Of a stretch of 64,000 nt of DNA, positions 21,554 through 31,688 are shown piece after piece. The position numbers and the translations under genes are program-made. How positions within the stretch are numbered: position 1 is the stretch's first letter; each line of letters opens with the position of its first letter. Source of the stretch: Drosophila miranda (lineage: Eukaryota; Arthropoda; Insecta; Diptera; Drosophilidae); the NCBI RefSeq assembly GCF_003369915.1, contig NW_022881614.1:21616336-21680335 (forward strand), in the 5' to 3' direction. The notes beneath the pieces were generated by a model. That model was not told the DNA's origin. It was given only the letters and a program-made list of their open reading frames with translations, and ran no database searches.

Positions 21554-22781
21554 ACGAGGGGGAACGTTGTGAGTTGCTGCGGACACCGCAACTCTACAGT
21601 TATACCCGATACTTAGTCAGTATGGCTCTCCTCCGGCAGACGCCGCTAATATTAAACGACACGACAAAGAGTGCGTGCGAGAGAGACAGAAAATCAGTCT
21701 GAGCGTGACGTCGGGCGCTGCGTAGCCAGTGAAAATTGATTTGTTCCTTTTGGGTATCCGATCTGATCCAGATTCAGCAGTCTGATAGATATGGTCATTA
21801 TCTATGATTCTGCGTTTTTAGTTTTCTCGAATCTGCAATATTGTGGATGCAACAGATTTTCGTCCTTTGTGGGGGCGGTAGGGGGTGGGGCGAAATTCTG
21901 AGATTTACGTTTTATAGTGAGATCTAACAGAAGTGCGGATACCAAATTTGGTTACTCTAGCTTTAATAGTCTCTGAGATTTGTGGATGCCCCAGATTTTC
22001 GTCCTTTGCGGGGGCGGAAGTGGGTGGGGCGAAATTCTGAGATTTACGTTTTATAGTGAGATCTAACAGAAGTGCGGATACCAAATTTGGTTACTCTAGC
22101 TTTAATAGTCTCTGAGATTTGTGGATGCCCCAGATTTTCGTCCTTTGCGGGGGCGGAAGTGGGTGTGGCGAAATTTGGACACGAAACGGTCAAGGTCCGA
22201 TATCACAGGAGTGTGGATACCAAATTTGGTTGCTCTGGCTCTTATAGGTTCTGAGATCCTTGAACTCATATTTTGCAATTGGCAAAGCCGACCATGAAAC
22301 CTGTGTGTTAGAGAGAGACAGAGCGAGAAAGAATGAAATTGTTTTCTTGATTCTGGCTATAATAATTATACGATCTGGTTGAGATTTTACACTCTAGAAC
22401 ATATCGTCGTCCTCTACGATTCTGCGTTTTTGGCTTTATCGTATCTTTAAAAATGTGGATGCCACAGATTTTCGTCCTTTGTGGGGGCGGAAGTGGGCGG
22501 GGCGAAGTTTTGAAATATTTTTGTAGCAGTGACATATCACAGATGTCTGGATCCAAAACATCGTTGCTCTAGCTCTTATAGTCTTTGAGCACTAGGCGCT
22601 GAAGGGGACGGACGGACGGACGGACGGACAGACAGACAGGGCTCAATCGACTCGGCTATTGATGCTGATCAAGAATATATATACTTTATGGGGTCGGAAA
22701 CGATTCCTTCTGGACGTTACACACATCCACTTTTACCACAAATCTAATATACCCCAATACTCATTTTGAGTATCGGGTATA
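21554..22781 (+). repeat. DINE-1-like element copy D11, with internal 139-bp duplication
   Basis: A full-length copy inserted in the leader of the LTR element. It starts after an A run (AAAAAACGAGGGGG) and ends at CGGGTATA. The segment starting AGATTTACGTTTTATAG occurs twice, at 21901 and 22040, a direct duplication inside the element that accounts for its greater length. A small deletion in the 5' third removes the TATACAAATTA-type stretch near 21752. Confidence 0.85.
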
Positions 22782-22823
22782 AAAAATAAAAAAAAAAAAA
22801 CAAATTAAAAAATCTTATAAAAA

Positions 22824-24704
22824 ATGCCGCTGCGACATAGTCCTCAGCAAAACAATCCGCTGAGTTCGGAAAACTTTTGCGGCATTTGTTGCTCCGAAAT
22901 GTCCAATACTCAGCCGTGTTTTTGTACTCCGTGCAATCACGTTTTCCATAAAGCATGTCTGGAAGAATGGTTCCCTCATCACGATGATTGTCCGAACTGT
23001 AGCCGAGTATGTACGTTATCGCAAGCAAAACTAGTTGTTGGCAATTGTTCTCCAAACAAGCCGCAGCCGGAACCAACAGAATTACCCGGTCCCTCGGGAA
23101 TTACTACTCCAAGTCTTGCCAAAGCTTTGGATGTCGTACAGCCCCCGGCAAATGGACATTTTCAGCCAGAGACGGGAAAGATATCCGAGGGAAATGGCAA
23201 GAATTCCCAATTGAGCCAAATTCCAACTGTAGGTTCAGTCCCGGTAGAACGAACCACTAGGCCAACTCGTTCCAAAAGAACTCGAGCACCAGCCAAAAAG
23301 CAGGTCCCGAAGTTCCCGCCAGGTCGATCTTCCGGTCCGGAAGTAGTGTGTTTGTCGGGATTGGATGCTAGCCGTAGCTCCAACCAGACTGAAGCTCCGT
23401 CAGCTAATGTCGCCACTCACTCTAGCCCTTGGGAAGCACCCAATGCACGGACAGCCCCTCTAAGCCAGGGGTTGGACTTGGATGTCCTCCAACAGATAAT
23501 TGAGCGCACTGTGGCCAGAGCCATATCCACTTTGCAGATTCAGCCGCCAGCGAGTCCGCAGGAAGGGTATGCGAGGCCAAATATCCCAACACCAGTTTCA
23601 TGTATAAACAGCATGACTAGCCTGCGAACGGCCAAGACGGCCAACATTATGCAAAAGTGGAATGTTCCTTTTGATGGTTCTACCGAAGGTTTAGGGGTAG
23701 AAGAATTCATTTACCGAGTCAAAACATTAACCGATAAAACCTTTGATAGCGATTTTCTCGGCCTTTGCAAACATTTGCACATCTTGCTGGTTGGCAAAGC
23801 GCGCGATTGGTATTGGAGATACCACAAGCAGGTAGATCGCATCGTTTGGACAGAATTTTGTGCAGCTCTTAGACAACAATATAAAGACTATCGTTCGGAG
23901 TTTATGAGCAAGGAATTGATTCGAGCTCGAAAGCAACACGTCGGAGAACCATTCGTCGCTTTTCACGACGCCGTGGCTGGTCTTATAGATAAATTTGGCA
24001 TTAAAATGGCGGAAGAGGAATTAATAGAAATATTAAAAGCAAATTTGCTTCCCGAAACCCGTCACAAAATCTTATATCAGTCCATTAGCTCAGTTGGCCA
24101 ATTGAGAAGATTAGTTCAGATGAATGAAAATCTAGTGCAGGAGTTACAGAAATCTGACAAGTCTCGGCCACCGGTCGGCCGCCGTTCGATACATAGTCTG
24201 GAGGAATCGCGCCCTGAAAGCGATCAAGAAGAGTATGAGGATATCAGCGTAGAGGCCATTCAAAGTTCGACGGCTAAGCGTTCTTGTTGGAATTGTAAGG
24301 AGCTTGGACATGTGTGGGAAAATTGTATGGCAGATAGGCGGATATTTTGTTACGGCTGTGGAGCTCCGAATGTCTATAAGCCGCAGTGCCAAACATGCAT
24401 TCGTAGAGCTTCGGAAAACCGTCACAAACGAATCCAGCGTTTAAGAAAATATTATGATAATGTCAAAAATAACCGTAGACTGTTAGTTTCCGCTATTATT
24501 AATAGTCCCAAGGATATGCGCAGTTATGCCGAAGTATCCTTTCTGGGTCGAACAGAACAGGGGCTGTTAGACACCGGCGCAAGTATCAGCTGTATAGGTG
24601 CTGAAGTAGCTCAGACTGATTTTTCATCCTTTTCTGAATATAAACTAATAAAAGCCACTGCAAAAACTGCAGATGGCCAAAGTCAACAGATACTGGGGTA
24701 TTAA
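22824..24704 (+). CDS. gag (plus protease start) of the Ty3/gypsy element, with N-terminal RING-H2 finger
   Basis: The polyprotein forms particles and carries the protease start. Visible, in order: a RING-H2 finger with Cys19, Cys22, Cys37, His39, His42, Cys45, Cys56 and Cys59; a Pro/Ser/Thr-rich linker to about residue 260; a retrotransposon Gag domain (about 275-440, with WYWRYHKQVD); a CCHC knuckle (CWNCKELGHVWENC, about 490) with a second cysteine cluster; and an aspartic protease site at D583-T-G-A-S. The frame ends with TAA at 24702-24704 inside the protease domain, after which pol continues in another frame, beside a GGGG run. A RING finger on Gag is unusual. The start ATG follows an A-rich leader only 40 bp after the DINE-1. 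Confidence 0.8.
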   Translation: MPLRHSPQQNNPLSSENFCGICCSEMSNTQPCFCTPCNHVFHKACLEEWFPHHDDCPNCSRVCTLSQAKLVVGNCSPNKPQPEPTELPGPSGITTPSLAKALDVVQPPANGHFQPETGKISEGNGKNSQLSQIPTVGSVPVERTTRPTRSKRTRAPAKKQVPKFPPGRSSGPEVVCLSGLDASRSSNQTEAPSANVATHSSPWEAPNARTAPLSQGLDLDVLQQIIERTVARAISTLQIQPPASPQEGYARPNIPTPVSCINSMTSLRTAKTANIMQKWNVPFDGSTEGLGVEEFIYRVKTLTDKTFDSDFLGLCKHLHILLVGKARDWYWRYHKQVDRIVWTEFCAALRQQYKDYRSEFMSKELIRARKQHVGEPFVAFHDAVAGLIDKFGIKMAEEELIEILKANLLPETRHKILYQSISSVGQLRRLVQMNENLVQELQKSDKSRPPVGRRSIHSLEESRPESDQEEYEDISVEAIQSSTAKRSCWNCKELGHVWENCMADRRIFCYGCGAPNVYKPQCQTCIRRASENRHKRIQRLRKYYDNVKNNRRLLVSAIINSPKDMRSYAEVSFLGRTEQGLLDTGASISCIGAEVAQTDFSSFSEYKLIKATAKTADGQSQQILGY

Positions 24705-27486
24705 ATGTCATCATGCGTTATCGAACTATCGAGAAACCCATGAAGTTATATATAATTCCATCCCTGACACAAAATCTAATCCTAGGTCACGATTTGTGGA
24801 GATCCTTTTCGCTGGCCCCAGACATCATTGCAGCTGTCGAGATAAGCTTGAAAGACGATGAGGCAGCCGAACCAGATCCCTTACGGTATCCTTTAACTAG
24901 GCAGCAAAACCAACAACTCGAGGTAGTTACACAGTTATTTCCCAACGCGACGGAGGGACTAGGGAGTACGGCCTTGCTTAAGCATCATATCGATGTAGGT
25001 CAGGCCGCCCCCGTAAAACAACGCTTTTACCCGGTTAGCCCAGCGGTGGAAAAGTTGCTTTATGCTGAGGTAGATCGCATGCTCCAACTAGGCGTTATCG
25101 AACCGTCATCCAGTGCTTGGAGTTCGCCAATGCGACTGGTTCTCAAGCCCAACAAAGTCCGTCTGTGTCTCGATGCTCGAAGACTGAATGAAGTCACCCG
25201 TTAGGATGCCTACCCATTACCAAGTATCGATGATATTTTTGCCCGGTTGCCCAAGGCAAATATCATAACCAAGCTGGACCTAAAAGATGCATAGTGGCAG
25301 ATCGAACTCTCTGAGGATTCCAAGTCACTAACTGCTTTTACGGTCCCGGGAAGGCCTTTATATCAGTTTAAGGTTATGCCTTTTGGCCTGTGTAACGCTC
25401 CATCCACTATGTGTCGTTTGATGGATGAGATCATTCCCCCGGATTTGCGTTACTGCGTCTTTGGATACTTGGACGATCTCTGCATCGTATCAGCAGATTA
25501 CTCTTCCCATCTAGCCGTGCTGGTACGACTCGCTGAACAGTTCAGAAAAGCCAACCTGACTCTGAATATTAAGAAGAGTCAGTTCTGTGTCACCAGCGTA
25601 AATTATCTTGGATACGTCATCAGTAATGGAGGTATTTGCACTGATCCCTCCAAAGTAGCTTGTATAGTGAACTGGCCACCGCCAAGGAATCTAAGACAGG
25701 TTCGCGCCTTTCTTGGGGTCTGTGGCTGGTACCGGAGATTCATCCAGAATTTCTCTGAGCTATCCTGTCCTATCACCGAGCTTCTTTCCAACAAAAAGAA
25801 ATTTATTTGGACCCCGGAAGCACAAGTCGCAATGGACTCTTTAAAAACCGTGTTGACTTCTGCTCCAGTGCTCGAAAACCCAGACTTCGAACAGAAATTT
25901 TTCCTCCACTGTGATGCTAGTGATTTTGGTATAGGAGCCGTGCTCGTGCAATTGGTGGATCTGCAGGAAAAGCCAATAGCGTTTATGTCGAAAAAACTAA
26001 GTCATGCGCAACGTAACTATAGCGTTACGGAGCGCGAGTGCTTGGCCGTTATTCTGGCCATCGAAAAGTTCCGTTGCTATCTGGAACTGCAGGAATTCGA
26101 AGGGGTTACTGATCATTCCAGTTTGTTGTGGCTAATGCGCCAGAAAAAGGTGTCGGGGAGGTTAGCTCGATGGATTTTTAGATTGCAGCAATTTAAATTC
26201 TCGATATCGCACCGAAAAGGAAAAGATCACATTGTGATCTGAAGTATCCGCAGTAGTGATGAGTCCTGTGATAGATCTCGAATCCGATGCCTTTCAGGAT
26301 GCGAGCTACCAACAGTTAAAAGAACAGTATCAGAACAATTCCTCTCAACTGCCCGATCTGAAGATTATCGACCAATTTCTGTACATTCGAACCGAACACG
26401 CAGATGGAAAGGCGGAGCAAGACAGTCGAACTTGGAAGTTATGGGTTCCCGAGCGATTGAAGACCGACGTTCTTAAACAAGCTCATGAAAATCCTACTTC
26501 AGCGCATGCCGGCATGCAAAAGACCATAGAAAAAGTTCGAAGAAGTCTGTTTTGGCCCGGCTTAGCTAAAGATGTTCGAGAGTATATTCGTAGTTGTGAG
26601 GTGTGCAAAGCATGCAAAGCTCCTAATTATACTCTGCGGCCACCCATGGGAAACCACATACCAACTTGTCGACCATTTCAACGATTATACATAGATCTGC
26701 TTGGACCTTATCCACGCAGCAAAAATGGACATGTTGGTTTGCTAATTGTTTTAGATCACTACAGTAAATACCATTGGCTACACCCCCTGAAGAAATTTAC
26801 TTCCGTAGTAATCCAAGAATTTCTGCTAAAGCATATCTTTCATGCATATGGGGTGCTTGAAACTATTGTTACCGACAATGGAAAACAATTCAAAGCTACA
26901 GAATTCAACGCATTCTTGACATATGTACACGGCACTATACTCTCCCCAAAGTAATGCGGCGGAACGAGTAAATCGTTCATTGTTAGCTGCCGTGCGAGCA
27001 TATCTGCAGCAGGATCAGACATACTGGGATCAGCATCTCTCAAGTATGTCTTGTTCGCTGCGATCGTCACTACATCAGTCCTTAGGTTGTTCACCATATC
27101 GAGCCCTGTTTGGCTTAGATATGCTCACTCATGGGACGGATTATAAGCTTCTGAAGGACTTGCTGGAAGAACCCGTTGTCCCGGTAGCTAGGTCAGACAA
27201 TTTAGCTCTAATTCGAAAAGATATACAGGGCAATATTAAGAAAGCGTATGAGCGCAACGTTGCTCAATACAATTTACGAGCCAAGCCTGTGTCGTTCCGA
27301 GAAGGTCAGGAAGTATTTCACCGAAATTTTTCCTTGAGCAAATTCACGCAAAATTTTAATGCCAAATTGGCTCCTAAATTTCTGAAATGTCGGGTGCGGA
27401 AAAAACTGGGTAATTGTGTCTACCTCCTGGAAAATCTGCAGGGCCGAGAAATAGGAACCTTTCATGCGAAAGACATTCGATCCTGA
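24705..27486 (+). pseudogene. pol of the Ty3/gypsy element (protease end, RT, RNase H, integrase), broken
   Basis: Domains in order: rest of protease; RT with YLDD at 25466-25477; RNase H (HCDASDFGIGAVL, about 25910; YSVTERECLAVI, about 26018); integrase with His/Cys finger (about 26485-26620), the first catalytic Asp in YIDLLGPYP (about 26692), the second in TDNGKQF (about 26873) and the Glu in AERVN (about 26960). Breaks seen: the frame change at 24704, stops TAG at 25202-25204 and near 25292, a frame change after 26242 (TGA), and another near 26925 with loss of a few residues between the catalytic Asp and Glu. The frame then stays open to TGA 27484-27486. It cannot be active as it stands. 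Confidence 0.8.
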
Positions 27487-27529
27487 TTCCCGCTAATATT
27501 CCGTCTAACGGTGGCATATTATCGGGTGG

Positions 27530-28069
27530 TGTAACGGTTGCGGTTGGACAATACCGATTCAAAATAGGTTATCGCTATGGTGCTCGGATATCGCATGCAA
27601 TAACCTTGGGCCAATTATCGCTGCAGGGCATAGTATAGTTGGGGATGGTGCAAGCAAGCTCGAGGTAGGGAACAGCTGAGCTGAGCTACCGTAAGTGCTG
27701 TGCAGCGCATCGCAACGGAGCTTTCGAAGCCGAGCTTTAAGATCGGTAAGCTCTTATTTAAGCAGTGCAAAAGCACCAGAACGTTCTCTTTCGAAAATTT
27801 GAATCTGTGCAGCCGGTGGCTATCTCCGCGTCGGTAGCAAATATATAACTAAATCGACCACGTGTAAGCCCAAAAGAAAAGAAAAGTAACCCAAATAAGT
27901 GCCACAAAGACAAACCGAAAAGAAATAAAACGGAACGGGCCCTGGCCCCGAGCGGTAGCCACCCGGCTCTCCCAAAGTTCTGCCCCACCCACACCAAACT
28001 CCCACACCAAAAAACTTAATCATAAAGTAACAGACTACAACAAAAAAAAAAAAAAAAAAAAAAAAAAAA
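27530..28069 (+). repeat. Right LTR, 5' part, with core promoter
   Basis: It begins TGTAACGG after a short purine-rich stretch (ATCGGGTGG, 27521-27529) that may act as polypurine tract. A TATTTAAG box at about 27755-27762 followed by GCAGTGC fits an insect LTR promoter and initiator. The segment ends in an A run (28042-28070) into which a DINE-1 5' end is set. Its continuation is inferred to be 36108-36993. Confidence 0.5.
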
Positions 28070-29114
28070 ACGAGGTGGAACGTTGTGAGTTGCTACGGAC
28101 ACCGCAACTCTACAGTTATACCCGATACTAAGTCAGTATGGCTCTCCTGCGGCAGACGCCGCTAATATTGAACCACACGACAAAGAGTGCGTGCGAGAGA
28201 GACAGAAAATGATCCGATCTGATCCAGATTCAGCAATCTGATAGATATGGTCATTATCTATGATTCTGCGTTTTTAGTTTTCTCGAATGTGCAATATTGT
28301 GGATGCAACAGATTTTCGTCCTTTGTGTGGGCGGAAGGGGGTGGGGCGAAATTCTGAGATAAACGTTTTGTAGTGAGATCTAACAGAAGTGCGGATACCA
28401 AATTTGGTTACTCTAGCGTTAATAGTCTCTGAGATTTGTGGATGCCCCAGATTTTCGTTCTTTGCGGGGGCGGAAGGGGGTGTGGCGAAATTTGGACACG
28501 AAACGGTCAAGGTCCGATATCACAGGAGTGTGGATACCAAATTTGGTTGCTCTGGCTTTTATAGGTTCTGAGATCCTTGAACTCATATTTCGCAATTGGC
28601 AAAACCGACTATGAAACATGTGTGTTAGAGAGAGACAGAGCGAGAAAGAATGAAATTGTTTTCTTGATTCTGGCTATAATAATTATACGATCTGGTTGAG
28701 ATTACACACTCTAGAACATATAGTCATCCTCTACGATTCTGCGTTTTTGGTTTTATCGTATCTTTAAAAATGTGGATGCCACAGATTTTCGTCCTTTGTG
28801 GGGGCGGAAGTGGGCGGGGCAAAGTTTTGAAATATTTTTGTAGCAGTGACATATCACAGATGTCTGGATCCAAAACATCGTTGCTCTAGCTCTTATAGTC
28901 TTTGAGCACTAGGCGCTGAAGGGGACGGACGGACGGACGGACGAACGGACGGACAGACGGACAGACAGACAGGGCTCAATCGACTCGGCTATTGATGCTG
29001 ATCAAGAATATATATACTTTATGGGGTCGGAAACGATTCCTTCTGGACGTTACACACATCCAATTTTACCACAAATCTCATATACCCCAATACTCATTTT
29101 GAGTATCGGGTATA
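28070..29114 (+). repeat. DINE-1-like element copy D12
   Basis: A nearly full-length copy starts at ACGAGGTGGAACG directly after a 29-base A run. An internal deletion joins GACAGAAAAT to GATCCGATCTG (28210), removing the CAGTCTGAGCGTGACGTC stretch. It faces S2 and a short DINE-1 copy, the same order as the left array but inverted. Confidence 0.85.
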
Positions 29115-29293
29115 AAAATTAGCTTAAAGTTTTGTGTAAATACTTCTGCAGCATTAAAAATGTGTGTAAATAATTTTGACAACTGATAAGCATCACTTAA
29201 TTTGCTTATCCTTATTCGCACAAACAGTTATCTTTTCCAATTCTTCTCTCATTCAATTTCTAGTAGATCAATCTTTTTGGCCTAAAAGTTTTT
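29115..29293. repeat. Spacer repeat S2, copy c (inverted)
   Basis: This is the reverse complement of 370-548, again between the 3' ends of a long and a short DINE-1. Its presence more than 24 kb from the other copies shows that the composite moved or was duplicated as a unit. Confidence 0.75.
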
Positions 29294-29621
29294 TATACCC
29301 GATACTCAAAATGAGTATTGGGGTATATTAGATTTGTGGTAAAAGTCGATGTCCACAAATCTCAGAGACTATTAAGGCTAGAGTAACCAAATTTGGTATC
29401 CGCACTTCTGTTAGATCTCACTATAAAACGTATATCTCAGAATTTCGCCCCACCCCCTTCCGCCCCCACAAAGGACGAAAATCTGTTGCATCCACAATAT
29501 TGCAGATTCGAGAAAACTAAAAACGCAGAATCATAGATAATGACTGTATCTATCAGAGTGCTGAATCTGGATCAGATCGGATCCTTTTTGTAGCCAAAAG
29601 CAAGAAATCAATTTGCAGTGG
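29294..29621 (-). repeat. DINE-1-like element copy D13, short form
   Basis: A short minus-strand copy with the same internal deletion (GTCGATGTCCACAAATC) as D1 and D5. It ends where S1 starts (GCAGTGGCCACGTAG). Confidence 0.8.
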
Positions 29622-29784
29622 CCACGTAGAAGCAATTAATTAGAAAAAAAAGGGAAATAGAGTCCCTGGTGCAGGTGGCTCCTCTGTTGGCATAACCTCC
29701 ATTCTCGTGCCCAGTCCCATGGCCGGGGCCTCCTCTCCTGCCAATACCATACCAGGTGCATGGCTCAAATTCGGGCTGTGTCGT
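29622..29784. repeat. Spacer repeat S1, copy d (inverted), left part
   Basis: An inverted S1 copy interrupted by LINE-2 at CTGTGTCGT (29776-29784), which is repeated at 35289-35297 where S1 resumes. The uninterrupted S1 copies show a single CTGTGTCGT at this place, which proves the insertion. Confidence 0.85.
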
Positions 29785-30269
29785 CAGTTGCTTTTTGACT
29801 GCCACTCGAAGCAGACGTGTTTTTCAAGCGGTCCGCTATACCGTCGTTCGAGTAAAGTAAAAAGTGATTTTTCCAAGTGGAAAATATATTAAAATTGCCG
29901 CGAGATCACGCGCTGTTCGCCAGTGCAATCGCGTGTTAATTTGGTGAAAAAACAGAGCAGCTATTTGCAAATTAATATTTGTAAAATAAACGCTAAAAAC
30001 AGCCACGTGCGGAACCTTAGTTCGTCAACAAGTGCGAATAGTTCGACAACAAGTCGGAATAGTTCGTCAGCACGTTCGAGTTCGAAGCTTTGGTTCGAAG
30101 CTTTGGCTTGAGTTCGGAGCTTTTTGGTTGGTGTCCCCGCTAAAACTTTCGGTTTTAGTCTCCGCTAGAACTTGCGGTTCGTGTCTCCGCCGAGACTTCT
30201 GGTTCGCGTCTCCACTAGTGCCGTTTAGTGTCGAGTCACGCCAATAGAGGGAGCCATAACTAGCCGAGT

Positions 30270-31688
30270 ATGGAAGTGGATACGGAGGCCGACGCCAGCG
30301 ACACTAGCCTGGCTAGTGTAGGGGCGAGCTCGTCGTCGAGCGTTCCCGCCCGCAGGCGGGGTCGGCCGAAGTCCTCAGCCGCCAAAAAGGGAGCCAAAAA
30401 GATCGGGCTTGGGATTGGGATAGCCGGAGAGCTGCCGATCCCTGCCGAGAGATCGCCGCCACCATCGCTCCCCTTTGAGGAGGCTCCAGGCACCTCTGGC
30501 GCCGCCGCTGCCGCTGCCACCACCGCTGCCAGTACCTCTGCCGCCGCTGCTACCATCGCTGCCACCACCGCTGCTGCCACCGCTGCCACCACCGCTGCCG
30601 CTGCCACCACCGCTGCCGCTGCCACATGCCCGGCAACTGGCATTGTCGCGGCAGGCTACTCGGCCATCATTGCGGAAATGTCTGCGATCAGGATGGCGGT
30701 GAACGAGGCTGTGCTGAAGGGGCTGATGCCGACAGAGGCTTCCATAGGAATCCTCGTCGCTACCAACCGGTACGACGAGTTGGTCATGGCCCTGGCTGGA
30801 GAAAAGGTGAGCCTGGAGGAGAGGGCAAGGATGCCGCCTCCACCGAGACCCGCTGCTGCTGCCCACACGGGCACCACCGCCGTCACAACCGCTGCGTATG
30901 CGACAGCCTTCCCAGGCCTGCCCGCACCGAGCGCCGTCGCTGCACCGATCCCAAGGCCTAGGGATACCTGGTCTGCTCTAATAAGGAGCAAGAACCCGGA
31001 GGAGACCAGCAAGGAGCTTGTGGAGCGTGTAAAGAAGACCGTGGTGCCGGCACTTGGAGTCCGCGTTCACGAGGTTCGCGAGCTGAAGAGCGGAGGAGCG
31101 ATTATTCGCACCCCTTCAGTGAGCGAACTGAGGAAGGTAGTGGCCAGCAGCAAATTCGCCGAAGCAGGACTGGTGGTCAAGAAGAGGCCGGAGACCAAGC
31201 CTCAGGTCGTGGTGTATGACGTGGACACGTCGATCACACCTGAAGAGTTCATGGAGGAGCTCTTCGCGAAGAACCTGGAGGAGACCATGACCGCCGCGGA
31301 ATTTAAAAAGTCGGTTCACCTGGGCAGTAAACCCTGGTCGGTCACCGACGGCGCCACGATCAACGTGACGCTAGAGGTCGACACGAAGGCACAGGAGGCG
31401 TTGCACGAATGCGTGTACATAAAGTGGTTCAGATGCCGCTGCCGCTCCTTGGTCCGAACATACGCCTGCCACAGATGTGCAGGCTTTGACCACAAGGTGT
31501 CGCAATGTCGCCTTAAGGAGAACGTGTGCCACCGGTGTGGACAGAACGGCCACAACGTTGCACGGTGTCCCAACCCCGTGGACTGCCGCAACTGCCGCTT
31601 CAAGGGGTACCCTGCAGCACATTCCATGCTGTCAGCGGCGTGCCCGATCTACGCAGCGGTACTGGCGAGGGTGCAAGCTAGACATTAA
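30270..31688 (+). CDS. LINE-2 ORF1 (Gag-like, CCHC)
   Basis: An intact frame of 472 codons. The N-terminus is acidic/Ser-rich then basic (RRRGRPKSSAAKKGAKK). An alanine/threonine-rich low-complexity stretch lies at about residues 70-118 (GCTGCCACC-type repeats at 30500-30620). The central RRM-like ORF1 region is followed by three cysteine/histidine knuckles near the end (CHRCAGFDHKVSQC, CHRCGQNGHNVARC, CRNCRFKGYPAAHSM). The protein binds element RNA in family members. TAA at 31686-31688 overlaps the ORF2 ATG by one base, as in related elements that reinitiate translation. Confidence 0.85.
   Translation: MEVDTEADASDTSLASVGASSSSSVPARRRGRPKSSAAKKGAKKIGLGIGIAGELPIPAERSPPPSLPFEEAPGTSGAAAAAATTAASTSAAAATIAATTAAATAATTAAAATTAAAATCPATGIVAAGYSAIIAEMSAIRMAVNEAVLKGLMPTEASIGILVATNRYDELVMALAGEKVSLEERARMPPPPRPAAAAHTGTTAVTTAAYATAFPGLPAPSAVAAPIPRPRDTWSALIRSKNPEETSKELVERVKKTVVPALGVRVHEVRELKSGGAIIRTPSVSELRKVVASSKFAEAGLVVKKRPETKPQVVVYDVDTSITPEEFMEELFAKNLEETMTAAEFKKSVHLGSKPWSVTDGATINVTLEVDTKAQEALHECVYIKWFRCRCRSLVRTYACHRCAGFDHKVSQCRLKENVCHRCGQNGHNVARCPNPVDCRNCRFKGYPAAHSMLSAACPIYAAVLARVQARH

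Noticed and set aside
24690..24720. Programmed -1 frameshift between gag and pol of the Ty3/gypsy element
   Set aside because: The frame change lies inside the protease domain after the active site, and pol has several further stops and frame changes, so ordinary decay is the simpler reading.
30260..30643. Minus-strand Ala/Val-rich frames opposite LINE-2 ORF1
   Set aside because: They mirror the GCTGCCACC-type repeat of the ORF1 low-complexity stretch; the plus frame carries the CCHC knuckles and is the real gene.
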